Assembly (NCBI GenBank): GCA_017561935.1
Contig: JAFZBE010000039.1
Location: forward strand, 1-64,000
Source of the DNA: Bacteroidales bacterium
Lineage (GTDB): Bacteria; Bacteroidota; Bacteroidia; Bacteroidales; UBA3663
DNA: 64,000 nucleotides
Direction of reading: 5' to 3'
Of this stretch, positions 18,990-27,266 are shown one piece after another; position 1 is the stretch's first letter; each line of letters begins with the position of its first letter. The notes beneath the pieces were generated by a model that did no database searches, was not told where the DNA came from, and saw nothing but the letters and a program-made list of their open reading frames with translations. Made by a program: the position numbers and the translations under genes.

Positions 18990-19643
18990 GTGAAACTCTA
19001 CCTCTTCCGTCACGGACAGACCGATTGGAACAAGGCACATCGATTCCAGGGACATATCGACATCCCGCTCAATGAGTTTGGGCGGGAATTGGCACGCATC
19101 ACGGCACGCAACTGGCCCATCGTTCCCTACGACCGCGTCTATTGTTCTCCTCTCATCCGTGCTGTCGAGACGGCAGAGATCATCCTTGATGGTAGGCCCG
19201 AGCAGACGTTGATCCAGACGGATTCGCGTATTATCGAATTCGGCTTCGGTCCAAGCGAGGGACACAATATCGACGAGGCAGCTGCCGATCCCCGACATCC
19301 GATGTATAACCTGCTGCATCATCCCGAGCTTTATCATCCGACCGATGGCGCCGAGTCGTTCCAGGACCTCGTCGATCGGTCAGGAGCGTTTCTCCGCGAC
19401 GAGATTCTTCCGCTCGAAGCGAAAGGCCTGCAGAACATTCTTGTCGTGGCGCATGGTGCCCTGATTCGCGGCATCGTCTGTGCTGTGGGCAAGAAGGAGA
19501 TTCGCGACTTCTGGGCATGTCCCTATTACAATTGCAGTCTCACGACCCTTGACATCACTCATGGTGAAGTCACTCTCGAACGCGAAGCCGAGGTGTTCTA
19601 CGATGCTTCCGGCAGCTTCGGTGGCTTCATATCTAAGAAATGA
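18990..19643 (+). CDS. Histidine phosphatase family protein (phosphoglycerate mutase-like)
   Basis: A 217-residue cytoplasmic enzyme starting at GTG. The catalytic motif LFRHGQTDWN gives His8; the second histidine is H155 in 'VAHGALIRG'. Arg and Glu of the phosphate pocket are in 'YCSPLIRAVETAEI' and 'EFGFGPSEG'. Family members act on small phosphoesters (3-phosphoglycerate, alpha-ribazole phosphate and others). The specificity cannot be fixed here, and no cobalamin genes are near. Confidence 0.85.
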   Translation: MKLYLFRHGQTDWNKAHRFQGHIDIPLNEFGRELARITARNWPIVPYDRVYCSPLIRAVETAEIILDGRPEQTLIQTDSRIIEFGFGPSEGHNIDEAAADPRHPMYNLLHHPELYHPTDGAESFQDLVDRSGAFLRDEILPLEAKGLQNILVVAHGALIRGIVCAVGKKEIRDFWACPYYNCSLTTLDITHGEVTLEREAEVFYDASGSFGGFISKK

Positions 19644-19659
19644 TTTTTATAAACCGCAC

Positions 19660-22026
19660 ATGAAAAACCTGAAATTTCTTATCCTGACCACTTCGCTGCT
19701 CGTAGTCACTGCTGCGGGGATGTCTCAGCAACTGCCATTGCAGAACCATCATCTGATGTGGTATGACCGCCCTGCCGTGCTTTGGACCGAAGCCCTGCCT
19801 TTGGGCGATGGCCGACTGGGTGCCATGATGTTCGGCAACCCGTTGCAGGAGCGTTTGCAGCTCAACGAGGAAACCCTCTGGGCAGGCAATCCCAACAACA
19901 ACTACAATCCCGAGGCAGCCGAATGGATTCCCAAGATCCGCGAGCTCGTTTTCCAGGGACATTACCGTGAGGCACAGGACCTTTGTACCCGCTATGTCAA
20001 GTCGCCCACCAACCAGGGCATGCCCTATCAGCCCTTCGGCGACCTGTTTGTCAATTTCAGCGATCAGCTGGGTTATTCGAATTATCGTCGTTCGCTCGAC
20101 CTCGACAGTGCATTGGCTGTGGTCGAATATGATGTCAACGACGTACACTATCGTCGCGAGTGTTTCACTTCGTTTGCCGACAGTGTTGTCATCCTGCATC
20201 TGACGGCCTCCCATCCGGGCAAGCTCAGTTTTACTGCCACCATGACGACACCTCAGCAGGATTGTCGCATCAACGATGTTCCCGAAGGCATCACCTTGCA
20301 CGGAATGACCGGTGGACATGAGAAGTTGGGAAGCCGTCTGCGTTTCTTTGGTCGAGCTGTTGTGAAGAATCGCGGAGGTCGTCAGAGCATCTGCAATGGT
20401 ATCATTACCGTTGAGGATGCCGATGAGGCCACGATCTATGTGTCCATCGCTTCGGCTTTCCAGAACTATCGTTCGATCAAGGGTGACGAACGGGCACGTT
20501 CGGCCAACCAGATGCGGCTAGCCCTCCAAAAGGACTATGCCCTTGCTCGCAGCCAGCATATCGCAGCCTATCAGGCATTGGCCGACCGCAACACGCTTTG
20601 GCTGGGGGAGGACAAGTATGCCGACCGCACCACCGTCGATCGTCTCCGCGATTTTGGCAAGACGCACGACAAGCATCTCGTCGCGATGTATTATCGTTTC
20701 GGGCGTTACCTGCTCATCTCCTCTTCACAGCCCGGTGGACAGCCGGCCAACCTGCAGGGCATCTGGAACGACAAGATGCTCCCCTCGTGGGATAGCAAAT
20801 ACACCTGTAACATCAACCTTGAGATGAACTACTGGCCTTCGGAGGTCTGCAATCTCTCGGAACTCAACGAACCGCTCTTCCGTCTGATACGCGAAGTGAG
20901 CGAGACGGGCCGTCAGACGGCACGTGTGATGTATGGGGTGAAGGACACCACGGCTTGGGTGCTGCATCACAACACCGACCTCTGGCGCATCACGGGAGCC
21001 GTCGATAATGCGCCTTCCGGCATGTGGATGTCGGGTGGTGCCTGGCTCTGCACGCACCTTTGGCAACATTATCTCTATACGCTCGACCTCGATTTCCTGC
21101 GCGAGTGGTATCCCGTCATGAAGGGTGCAGCACGTTTCTTCGACGAGACGATGGTCTATGAACCCCGCCATCATTATCTTGTGGTTTGTCCCACCAATTC
21201 GCCCGAGAACGGCCCCAAGGGACACGATGCCACCACGGTAGCCGGTTGTACGATGGATAGCCAGCTGATCGGCGACTTGTGGAGCGAAGTGTCGGAGGCC
21301 GCACGCCTCCTCGGCGATGTCGAGACGGCCGAACATTACGAGGCGCGAATCAAGGAACTGGCCCCCATGCAGATAGGTTCGTGGGGACAGTTGCAGGAAT
21401 GGATTGAGGATTGGGACAACCCGGCCGATGACCATCGCCATGTGAGCCATCTCTATGGCTTGTTCCCCAGCAATCAGATTTCGGTACGCAACACGCCCGA
21501 CCTTGCCAGGGCAGCGCAGGTCAGCCTCGAACATCGCGGCGACATCTCGACAGGCTGGGCCATGGGCTGGAGGGTCTGCCTGTGGGCACGTCTGCTCGAC
21601 GGCAACCATGCCTACAAGCTTATCGAGAACCAGTTGAGCCTGACGCACGAACGTGACGTTTCGTACGAGCCGAAGCAGGGTGGCGGCACCTACGCCAACC
21701 TTTTCGATGCACATCCTCCGTTCCAGATCGATGGCAATTTCGGTTGCACGGCCGGTATAGCCGAGATGCTGATGCAGAGTCAGGATCCTGTGATTCGTCT
21801 GCTTCCTGCCCTTCCTGATTATTGGAAAGAGGAGGGGCGTGTGACGGGTCTTGTGGCCCGTGGAGGCTTCGTCATCGACATGGAGTGGCATGGCGGCAAG
21901 GTCACTCGCCTCGTGGTCACTTCCCGCGTGGGCGGCCTCTTGCAAATCGCAGGCCCCGGCCTCCCGAAGCTCCTCAAACGCCCCACCAAACCCGGCCAAA
22001 CCTACATCCTGAAAAATTCACGTTAA
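19660..22026 (+). CDS. GH95 family alpha-L-fucosidase/alpha-L-galactosidase
   Basis: A 788-residue exported enzyme. The frame is open further upstream, but ATG at 19660 gives a signal peptide (MKNLKFLILTTSLLVVTAAG) and does not overlap the previous gene. It has the GH95 N-terminal beta domain ('WTEALPLGDGRLGAMMFGNP', 'LNEETLWAG') and an (alpha/alpha)6 barrel. Catalytic candidates aligned with characterised GH95 enzymes: N384 and N386 (NINLEMNYWPSE), E516 (PTNSPENG) and D691 (FQIDGNFG). GH95 removes alpha-1,2-L-fucose or alpha-L-galactose. The next gene is GH140, and that pairing is known from rhamnogalacturonan-II degradation. Confidence 0.92.
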   Translation: MKNLKFLILTTSLLVVTAAGMSQQLPLQNHHLMWYDRPAVLWTEALPLGDGRLGAMMFGNPLQERLQLNEETLWAGNPNNNYNPEAAEWIPKIRELVFQGHYREAQDLCTRYVKSPTNQGMPYQPFGDLFVNFSDQLGYSNYRRSLDLDSALAVVEYDVNDVHYRRECFTSFADSVVILHLTASHPGKLSFTATMTTPQQDCRINDVPEGITLHGMTGGHEKLGSRLRFFGRAVVKNRGGRQSICNGIITVEDADEATIYVSIASAFQNYRSIKGDERARSANQMRLALQKDYALARSQHIAAYQALADRNTLWLGEDKYADRTTVDRLRDFGKTHDKHLVAMYYRFGRYLLISSSQPGGQPANLQGIWNDKMLPSWDSKYTCNINLEMNYWPSEVCNLSELNEPLFRLIREVSETGRQTARVMYGVKDTTAWVLHHNTDLWRITGAVDNAPSGMWMSGGAWLCTHLWQHYLYTLDLDFLREWYPVMKGAARFFDETMVYEPRHHYLVVCPTNSPENGPKGHDATTVAGCTMDSQLIGDLWSEVSEAARLLGDVETAEHYEARIKELAPMQIGSWGQLQEWIEDWDNPADDHRHVSHLYGLFPSNQISVRNTPDLARAAQVSLEHRGDISTGWAMGWRVCLWARLLDGNHAYKLIENQLSLTHERDVSYEPKQGGGTYANLFDAHPPFQIDGNFGCTAGIAEMLMQSQDPVIRLLPALPDYWKEEGRVTGLVARGGFVIDMEWHGGKVTRLVVTSRVGGLLQIAGPGLPKLLKRPTKPGQTYILKNSR

Positions 22027-22050
22027 TTCGCGATAATTCGCGATAATTCG
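22024..22050. repeat. 10-bp short-period repeat between GH95 and GH140
   Basis: Two full copies and a partial third copy of ATTCGCGATA, starting within the GH95 stop codon. Confidence 0.6.
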
Positions 22051-22075
22051 TTGTTAAAATAATCCCCACACACTC

Positions 22076-23518
22076 ATGAAAAGACTTTTATCACTCCTCC
22101 TTCTTTGCGCAAGCGTGGCAGCTTTTGCCGCCGCTCCACCCGCCAACGAAAAGCCCTGGTCGCATGGCCCATTGCAGGTCAGCGAAAACCATCTCTATCT
22201 CCAGCATGCCGATGGCACGCCGTTCTTCTGGCTGGGTGAGACAGGTTGGCTGATGCCCGAGAAACTCAATCGCTCACAGGTCGGCTTCTATCTGACGCAG
22301 TGCGCCAATGCAGGATACAATGTCGTGCAGGTGCAGACGGTCAATGGTGTGCCCGCCTACAATGTCTATGGCCAGCCTTCGATGATCCCCAACAGGAAGG
22401 GTGACATGTTCGATTTTTCGCCATTCGACACCAAGGCGCAGCGCGACCTGACCAATGCCTACACCTATTGGGACCACTTCGACTATATCTTCGACCAGGC
22501 CGAACAGCGTGGCATCTACATCGGTATGGTCTGCATCTGGGGCGGTTTGGTCAAGGCAGGTCTGATGAATGTTCAGCAGGCCAAGGCCTACGGCAAATTC
22601 CTGGCCGAACGTTATGGTCATCGTCCCAACGTCGTCTGGATCATCGGTGGCGACCAGCGGGGCGATGTGAAGCCCGAGGTCTGGGAGGCTTTGGCCAACG
22701 CGATTCGTCAGTATGACAAGGAGCATCTCGTCACCTATCATCCCTTTGGCCGAACCAGTTCAGCCACGTGGTGGAACGATGCCGAGTGGCTCGACTTCAA
22801 CATGTTCCAGTCCGGTCATCGCCGCTATGGCCAGCGCCGTGGCGATGGCGACACGTCGAGTACTGCCGAGACCGAGGAGGACAACTGGCGCTATGTCGAG
22901 GCCGCCCACAGCATGAAGCCTTTGAAGCCCATCCTCGATGCCGAGCCATCCTACGAACGTATCCCGCAAGGTCTTCACGACGTTACCCAGCCCAAGTGGC
23001 AGGCACAGGATTGCCGACGCTATGCCTGGTGGAGCGTGTTGGCAGGCAGCTGCGGACATACCTACGGCAACAATGCCCTGATGCAGTTCTATCAGCCCGG
23101 CGATGGTCCCGCCTATGGTTGCACCACACCCTGGTACGAAGCCGTTTATGACAAGGGCTTCCTGCAGATGCAGTATGTCAAGAAGCTGATGCTCATGCTT
23201 CCCTATTTCGACCGCGTGGCCGACCAGAGTGTCCTTGTGGGCGAATATGGCAAGCGTTACGAACGACCCGTGGCAAGTCGTGGCAAGGATTACATCGTCG
23301 CCTATACCTACGTGGGCGGTGCGCTCGATGTCGATTTGAGCCGAATCAGCGGCAGCCAGAAGAAGGCATGGTGGTACAATCCTTCGACAGGCGAATTCCG
23401 ATACATCGGTCAGTTTGCCGACAGCAAGTCGCAGCACTTCGACCCCGAAGCCCCCTACGGCCCCGGCTACGACCAGGTATTGGTCGTCGTCGATGCCTCG
23501 AAGGATTACATCAAATAA
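22076..23518 (+). CDS. GH140 (DUF4038) apiosidase-like glycoside hydrolase
   Basis: A 480-residue exported protein (signal peptide to about AAFAAAP). A TIM-barrel DUF4038 domain starts 'DGTPFFWLGETGWLMPEKL' and contains 'GKFLAERYGHRPNVVWIIGG'. The C-terminal 90 residues resemble the usual collagen-binding-like beta domain ('KAWWYNPSTGE'). Catalytic candidates are D193 (GGDQRG) and E290 (DAEPSYE). Their 97-residue spacing equals that of the Asp/Glu pair I recall for the characterised Bacteroides apiosidase. GH140 cleaves apiose from RG-II side chains. It lies 50 nt downstream of GH95, and the pair is probably co-transcribed. Confidence 0.88.
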   Translation: MKRLLSLLLLCASVAAFAAAPPANEKPWSHGPLQVSENHLYLQHADGTPFFWLGETGWLMPEKLNRSQVGFYLTQCANAGYNVVQVQTVNGVPAYNVYGQPSMIPNRKGDMFDFSPFDTKAQRDLTNAYTYWDHFDYIFDQAEQRGIYIGMVCIWGGLVKAGLMNVQQAKAYGKFLAERYGHRPNVVWIIGGDQRGDVKPEVWEALANAIRQYDKEHLVTYHPFGRTSSATWWNDAEWLDFNMFQSGHRRYGQRRGDGDTSSTAETEEDNWRYVEAAHSMKPLKPILDAEPSYERIPQGLHDVTQPKWQAQDCRRYAWWSVLAGSCGHTYGNNALMQFYQPGDGPAYGCTTPWYEAVYDKGFLQMQYVKKLMLMLPYFDRVADQSVLVGEYGKRYERPVASRGKDYIVAYTYVGGALDVDLSRISGSQKKAWWYNPSTGEFRYIGQFADSKSQHFDPEAPYGPGYDQVLVVVDASKDYIK

Positions 23519-23530
23519 GCTGAGGCTTGT

Positions 23531-23565
23531 TTGAAAGGTTCAAAGGTTCGAAAGGTTCGAAGGGT
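23531..23565. repeat. 9-bp short-period repeat before the ComEC-like gene
   Basis: Near-identical units of about GAAAGGTTC in the gap between GH140 and the ComEC-like ORF. Confidence 0.6.
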
Positions 23566-23584
23566 CAAAACTTAGAATGTCCAT

Positions 23585-24481
23585 ATGTTCGAACGACTGC
23601 AGGAGCTGGGACTCTCGGACGAAGCGTATGCCTTGGCGCAGGGCATGCTGTTGGGCGACAAGTCCGGCTTGTCAACCGATGTGGTGAGCGCCTTCCGTAC
23701 AGCGGGAATGAGTCACATCATGGCCGTCTCCGGTCTGCATGTCGGCATCATCATGTCGCTCATCTGGATGACCTTCCGACCTGTTGAGATGCTTGTCGGA
23801 CGTCAGGCGCCCTACAACCTCACCGTCCATTACATCCTGGGCGATCTGAAGCGCATCACAGTGATTGCTGTGACAGCCATCTACGTCTGGCAGATTGGCG
23901 CACCTTCCAGTGCCGTCCGTGCGGCATTGATGCTCTCCCTGCTGATGTTGGGATGGATGCTGCATCGTTCCACTTCCGCTTGGCGTTGCATGGCCTTCGC
24001 CGCCCTCGTGCTCATCGCATGGGACCCGTGGACGGTCTGTAACGTAGGTTTTCAGTTGAGTTTCCTTGCTGTGGCCGGCATCCTTCTCTTCCAGCCCTGG
24101 CTACAGTCCGAAAGTCTTCCCCGTTGGCTGCGTCTCATCCTGCTCTCGGTGGCCGCGCAGTGGTTCACCACACCTGTGGTGGCCTATTGGTTCCATCAGA
24201 TCCCTGTCCTCGGCTGGGTTCAAGGTCTGCTCGTTGTCCCGTTGATGCCCCTGCTGGTGGTGCTGTTGGTGGCGGGTATGCTCCTGCCGTCGCTCCATTT
24301 CATTGCAGTGCCCATCGAAGCGCTGACCGCGTGGATGGGATGGGTGGCACAAGGCATCGGACGTCTCGAACGGCTGTTGCTCGGCGGACATCTTTACTTC
24401 TATCCTGCGTGGTGGGAAGTGCTGCTTGCCGAACTCCTGTTGCTCGCCATCATCCTGTATCTTAAGGTAAAGAAAGAATGA
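23585..24481 (+). CDS. Shortened ComEC/Rec2-like membrane protein
   Basis: A 298-residue polytopic protein holding the ComEC/Rec2 competence domain: 'LSDEAYALAQGMLLGDKSG', then 'GMSHIMAVSGLHVGIIMSL' (about 41-59), then about seven hydrophobic segments. Usual ComEC proteins are roughly 650-750 residues. The N-terminal DUF4131 half is missing, and so is any metallo-beta-lactamase domain. The frame is closed by TAG just upstream (about 23574), and a 9-bp repeat tract occupies the junction, which suggests N-terminal truncation by rearrangement. It could be a remnant or a minimal channel. The stop overlaps the kinase start by 4 nt. Confidence 0.75.
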   Translation: MFERLQELGLSDEAYALAQGMLLGDKSGLSTDVVSAFRTAGMSHIMAVSGLHVGIIMSLIWMTFRPVEMLVGRQAPYNLTVHYILGDLKRITVIAVTAIYVWQIGAPSSAVRAALMLSLLMLGWMLHRSTSAWRCMAFAALVLIAWDPWTVCNVGFQLSFLAVAGILLFQPWLQSESLPRWLRLILLSVAAQWFTTPVVAYWFHQIPVLGWVQGLLVVPLMPLLVVLLVAGMLLPSLHFIAVPIEALTAWMGWVAQGIGRLERLLLGGHLYFYPAWWEVLLAELLLLAIILYLKVKKE

Positions 24482-25533
24482 AACTCCATCGACTTCATTA
24501 TTTCCTTCTTCCAATCATATACCTCATCATCGGCGGTACGGTGATTGCGCTGCTTGTGCTGCGCATTCTCAACTATGCCAGTACGTTGTGGTTGTTCCTG
24601 CTGCTGCCTATGCTCATGGTGACGGTGCTGCTGACTGTCGTAGGCATTGTCAATGTCTGGCTGAATTATCGCACAAAGCTCGAGCCCGGCCTCTTGAACC
24701 ACTATCGGCGTGCCAGCTTGGCATGGCTTTATTTCCGTTGTTGGGCAGTGGTGATGGCCGGTTTGACGTTGGGCATCATCTTTGCGTGGATGTATCAGCT
24801 CTTGCCCGACTATTTGCGCGAACTGTTCCGTGTCTATCAGGTAATCTTCTATGTCATCTGTGCCTTCCTCACCCTCTCTGCGCTGATGAGTGTCGTCCTG
24901 GGTGTCAATCTCGAGGAGATACGCCTGCGCAATGCGCAGTCGGAGAACCAATTGCTCAAGGCGCAACTCAATCCGCACTTCCTCTATAACACGCTCAACA
25001 ATATCGATGCTCTGATCTGGATTGACCAGGATCGGGCTTCGTCGGCCGTGACGGGTCTTTCCAACCTGATGCGATACATGACCTACAGCGCTCGTCAGGA
25101 GCAGGTGCCGCTGCGCGACGAGATTCGGGCTATCGGTCTTCTGTGCGATTTGCAGCGCCTGAGGATGCCTAACCCCGAATGTCTCTCCTTCGAAGTGGTC
25201 GGCACATCGTCCGACGACGCCGATCGTCGTGAGCTGATGATCGCGCCCTTGCTGCTCGTCCCATTGGTCGAGAACTGTTTCAAGCATTGCGGTTCGACCA
25301 ATGAAACCGATGCCATACGTATCCGTTTGGAGGAGGGCGACGGACTGATGAAGTTCTCGACCGACAACAACCTGCCCACCGAAGTGGAGGCCAAGCCCAC
25401 CAAGGGTACTCCGCATGGCGTGGGACTTACCGTCTTGCGTCGCAGGCTCGAACTCATTTATCCGGGTTCCTACACGTTCTCTGCCCGTCGCGAGGGTAAT
25501 CGCTTCAGAACCATGCTGACAATTTCTTGTTAG
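24478..25533 (+). CDS. LytS/YehU-type sensor histidine kinase
   Basis: A 351-residue inner-membrane kinase. Four hydrophobic segments lie in residues 8-150, without a periplasmic sensor domain. The His_kinase domain has 'KAQLNPHFLYNTLNNIDAL' (phospho-acceptor H167), an N-box 'LVPLVENCFKH' and a weak C-terminal 'GVGLTVLRRRLELIYPG'. The partner is normally a LytTR response regulator, but none is encoded next to it. Translation is coupled to the ComEC-like gene (ATGA overlap). Its 3' end overlaps convergent mutY by 29 nt. Confidence 0.88.
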   Translation: MKLHRLHYFLLPIIYLIIGGTVIALLVLRILNYASTLWLFLLLPMLMVTVLLTVVGIVNVWLNYRTKLEPGLLNHYRRASLAWLYFRCWAVVMAGLTLGIIFAWMYQLLPDYLRELFRVYQVIFYVICAFLTLSALMSVVLGVNLEEIRLRNAQSENQLLKAQLNPHFLYNTLNNIDALIWIDQDRASSAVTGLSNLMRYMTYSARQEQVPLRDEIRAIGLLCDLQRLRMPNPECLSFEVVGTSSDDADRRELMIAPLLLVPLVENCFKHCGSTNETDAIRIRLEEGDGLMKFSTDNNLPTEVEAKPTKGTPHGVGLTVLRRRLELIYPGSYTFSARREGNRFRTMLTISC

Positions 25534-26551
25534 CCTCGTCAATCAGTCGTGGAACAGCCAGTTGCTGCCATTCCATCCAAGTGAACGGACGGTAATCGTC
25601 GTTCAGGGAGCGGATGGCAGCATTTGTTGTCGGTTCACGGTCATCGGGAAGTCGCACGACGTAGAACGAGGCATAGATGGTCTGATGTGTCAGTTGGTGC
25701 TTCCGTTCAAGCAGGAGCGAGGCTTGTTCCATGATGTCGGCCTGTATTTCCCCGCTTTCGTCGAGCACAAATTCCCACAGCCCTTGCCAGATGTCGCCCG
25801 GTCCACGCTGGTGTGCCCATAGCATGTCCTTATATATATAAATAATGTACGTGAAGTGACGTTCGCGAACGCTCGTTCTTCCTTGTTTCACCGGTCGTTC
25901 ACCCACAGTGCCTGCCGATAGGGCCAAGCAGTGCATTCCCACTGGGCAGGTCTCGCATTTAGGTTGGGTAGGTGTGCAATGCAGGGCACCAAACTCCATC
26001 ATCGCCTGATTGTGGTGCGACGAAGCTTCCGGCAGCATCTCGTCGGCCAAGGTTTGGAAAAGCTTCTGCCCCTTGCTCGTGTCGATGGGCGTACTGATGT
26101 CGAAGAGGCGCGACAGCACACGATAGACATTCCCATCCACCACAGCCACGCGTTCCTCCGACGAGAAACTGGCGATGGCAGCTGCCGTATAATGTCCCAC
26201 GCCCTTGAGCTTGATGAGGTCCGTGTATGTGTCGGGGAAGTTTTTGCCCGGATGCTCCTTGCGCCAGGCCATCACCTGCTGGGCCGCGGCGTGCAGGTTG
26301 CGGGCGCGGCTGTAGTAGCCCAGCCCCTGCCAAAGCTTGAGCACGTTGTCGAGAGGAGCCGCCGCCAGATCCTCCACCGTTGGGTAGGCTGCCACGAAGC
26401 GCTTGTAGTAATCCAGCCCCTGTGCCACCCGCGTCTGCTGCAGGATAATCTCCGAAAGCCAGATCCTGTAGGCATCGCGCGTATGCCGCCATGGCAGGTC
26501 TCGTCGGAATTGGTCGAACCAAAGCCCAATCTTATGGCTTATATCGTTCAT
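25505..26551 (-). CDS. mutY: A/G-specific adenine DNA glycosylase MutY
   Basis: A 348-residue base-excision enzyme removing adenine mispaired with 8-oxoguanine. Visible: catalytic Glu34 ('LSEIILQQT'), helix-hairpin-helix 'LKGVGHYTAAAI' (115-126), catalytic Asp139 ('VAVVDGNVYR'), the [4Fe-4S] loop C-X6-C-X2-C-X5-C ('CTPTQPKCETCPVGMHC'), and a C-terminal NUDIX-like recognition domain from about 225. Single gene, divergent from HU, with its own -7 box at 26592-26599. Confidence 0.96.
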   Translation of the reverse strand: MNDISHKIGLWFDQFRRDLPWRHTRDAYRIWLSEIILQQTRVAQGLDYYKRFVAAYPTVEDLAAAPLDNVLKLWQGLGYYSRARNLHAAAQQVMAWRKEHPGKNFPDTYTDLIKLKGVGHYTAAAIASFSSEERVAVVDGNVYRVLSRLFDISTPIDTSKGQKLFQTLADEMLPEASSHHNQAMMEFGALHCTPTQPKCETCPVGMHCLALSAGTVGERPVKQGRTSVRERHFTYIIYIYKDMLWAHQRGPGDIWQGLWEFVLDESGEIQADIMEQASLLLERKHQLTHQTIYASFYVVRLPDDREPTTNAAIRSLNDDYRPFTWMEWQQLAVPRLIDEANKKLSAWF

Positions 26552-26591
26552 TTTCTTGATATTCAGTTGTCAATTATGCCCTTTTCGAGCG

Positions 26592-26599
26592 CAAAGATA
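26592..26599 (-). promoter_or_regulatory. -7 box for mutY
   Basis: The minus strand reads TATCTTTG, 41 nt upstream of the mutY start. Confidence 0.65.
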
Positions 26600-26652
26600 C
26601 GTTTTTTTTCAAAAAAATCGCCTATACTCTTTTTTTTTTCAATAAAAAGCCA

Positions 26653-26660
26653 TATCTTTG
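26653..26660 (+). promoter_or_regulatory. -7 box for the HU gene
   Basis: TATCTTTG, 40 nt before the HU ATG. With the mutY box it makes back-to-back promoters about 55 bp apart, separated by T- and A-rich tracts. Confidence 0.7.
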
Positions 26661-26699
26661 CTCGCCTAATCAATAAAATCGTATAATATTTATATAAAA

Positions 26700-26996
26700 A
26701 TGACAAAAGCAGAAATCGTAACTCAGATCTCTAAGAGAACTGGTCTGGAGAAGGATGTAGTTCTCGTTGTAGTTGAGCAGTTCATGGGTGCAGTTAAGGA
26801 GTCACTCGTCAACGAAGAGCCAGTTTTCCTCCGTGGATTCGGCAGTTTTATCATCAAGGAGCGTGCTACCAAGGTTGCTCGTAACATCAGCAAAGATACC
26901 TCCATCGTCATTCCCGCTCACAACATCCCAGCTTTCAAGCCCGCCAAGAGCTTCATAGCCAAGGTCAGCGGTGAGGTCATCAACGAGGAAGCCTGA
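26700..26996 (+). CDS. HU/IHF-family DNA-binding protein
   Basis: A 98-residue nucleoid protein: 'MTKAEIVTQISKRTGLEKDV', a central 'EPVFLRGFGSFIIKERATKV', and the DNA-binding arm with the intercalating proline region ('VIPAHNIPAFKPAKSF'). Full length. It bends and compacts DNA as a dimer. It has its own promoter and is followed 41 nt later by a 28-residue basic ORF. Confidence 0.93.
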   Translation: MTKAEIVTQISKRTGLEKDVVLVVVEQFMGAVKESLVNEEPVFLRGFGSFIIKERATKVARNISKDTSIVIPAHNIPAFKPAKSFIAKVSGEVINEEA

Positions 26997-27037
26997 ACTT
27001 GAAACAATAATTGTCCAATCTATAATCATCAAAAGGT

Positions 27038-27124
27038 ATGCCAAACGGTAAGAAGCACAAGCGTCATAAGATGGCGACGCACAAGCGCAAAAAGCGTCTG
27101 CGCAAGAACCGCCATAAGCACTGA
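27038..27124 (+). CDS. 28-residue bS22/mS38 (AURKAIP1/COX24)-like ribosomal peptide
   Basis: Reads MPNGKKHKRHKMATHKRKKR, then LRKNRHKH and a TGA stop. This matches the short basic C-terminal COX24/AURKAIP1 motif ('KMxxHKrKKrrrknR') of mitochondrial mS38 and of the bS22 small-subunit peptide. More than half the residues are Lys, Arg or His. A place in the 30S subunit near the decoding region is inferred from those homologues. It lies downstream of HU, and its stop overlaps the first strand of the structured region before RNase G. Confidence 0.8.
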   Translation: MPNGKKHKRHKMATHKRKKRLRKNRHKH

Positions 27125-27195
27125 TTCGTACTGTGGTGACGCACAGCGAAAGGGTCCGAGCCTAAGGTTTCGCCTTTCACAGTCAATATACGAAT
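27124..27195 (+). promoter_or_regulatory. Possible antiterminator stem before RNase G
   Basis: ATTCGT (27124-27129) and ACTGTG (27130-27135) can pair with CACAGT (27178-27183) and ACGAAT (27190-27195). GCGAAA/TTTCGC nests inside. ACGAAT is also the 5' base of the following terminator-like hairpin, so the two folds exclude each other. Confidence 0.4.
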
Positions 27196-27235
27196 TGCAG
27201 AGGGCGTCAATCTGCCCACTGTGATTCGTTTTTTG
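27190..27235 (+). terminator. Intrinsic terminator-like hairpin upstream of RNase G
   Basis: ACGAAT pairs with ATTCGT, CAG with CTG and GGGC with GCCC (27190-27229, 8-nt loop), followed by a run of T to 27235. It ends 31 nt before the RNase G ATG, so it either insulates that gene from the HU transcript or acts as a regulated attenuator. Confidence 0.6.
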
Positions 27236-27266
27236 TATCCAACATTTCTTTTATCCCCTTTGCACA

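Noticed and set aside
20725..21999. 424-codon minus-strand open frame opposite GH95
   Set aside because: Antisense shadow; the plus strand carries the GH95 catalytic motifs.
27124..27266. 6S RNA or another known structured RNA gene
   Set aside because: I could not match it to the 6S, tmRNA or SRP RNA layouts. It is described only as a possible attenuator.
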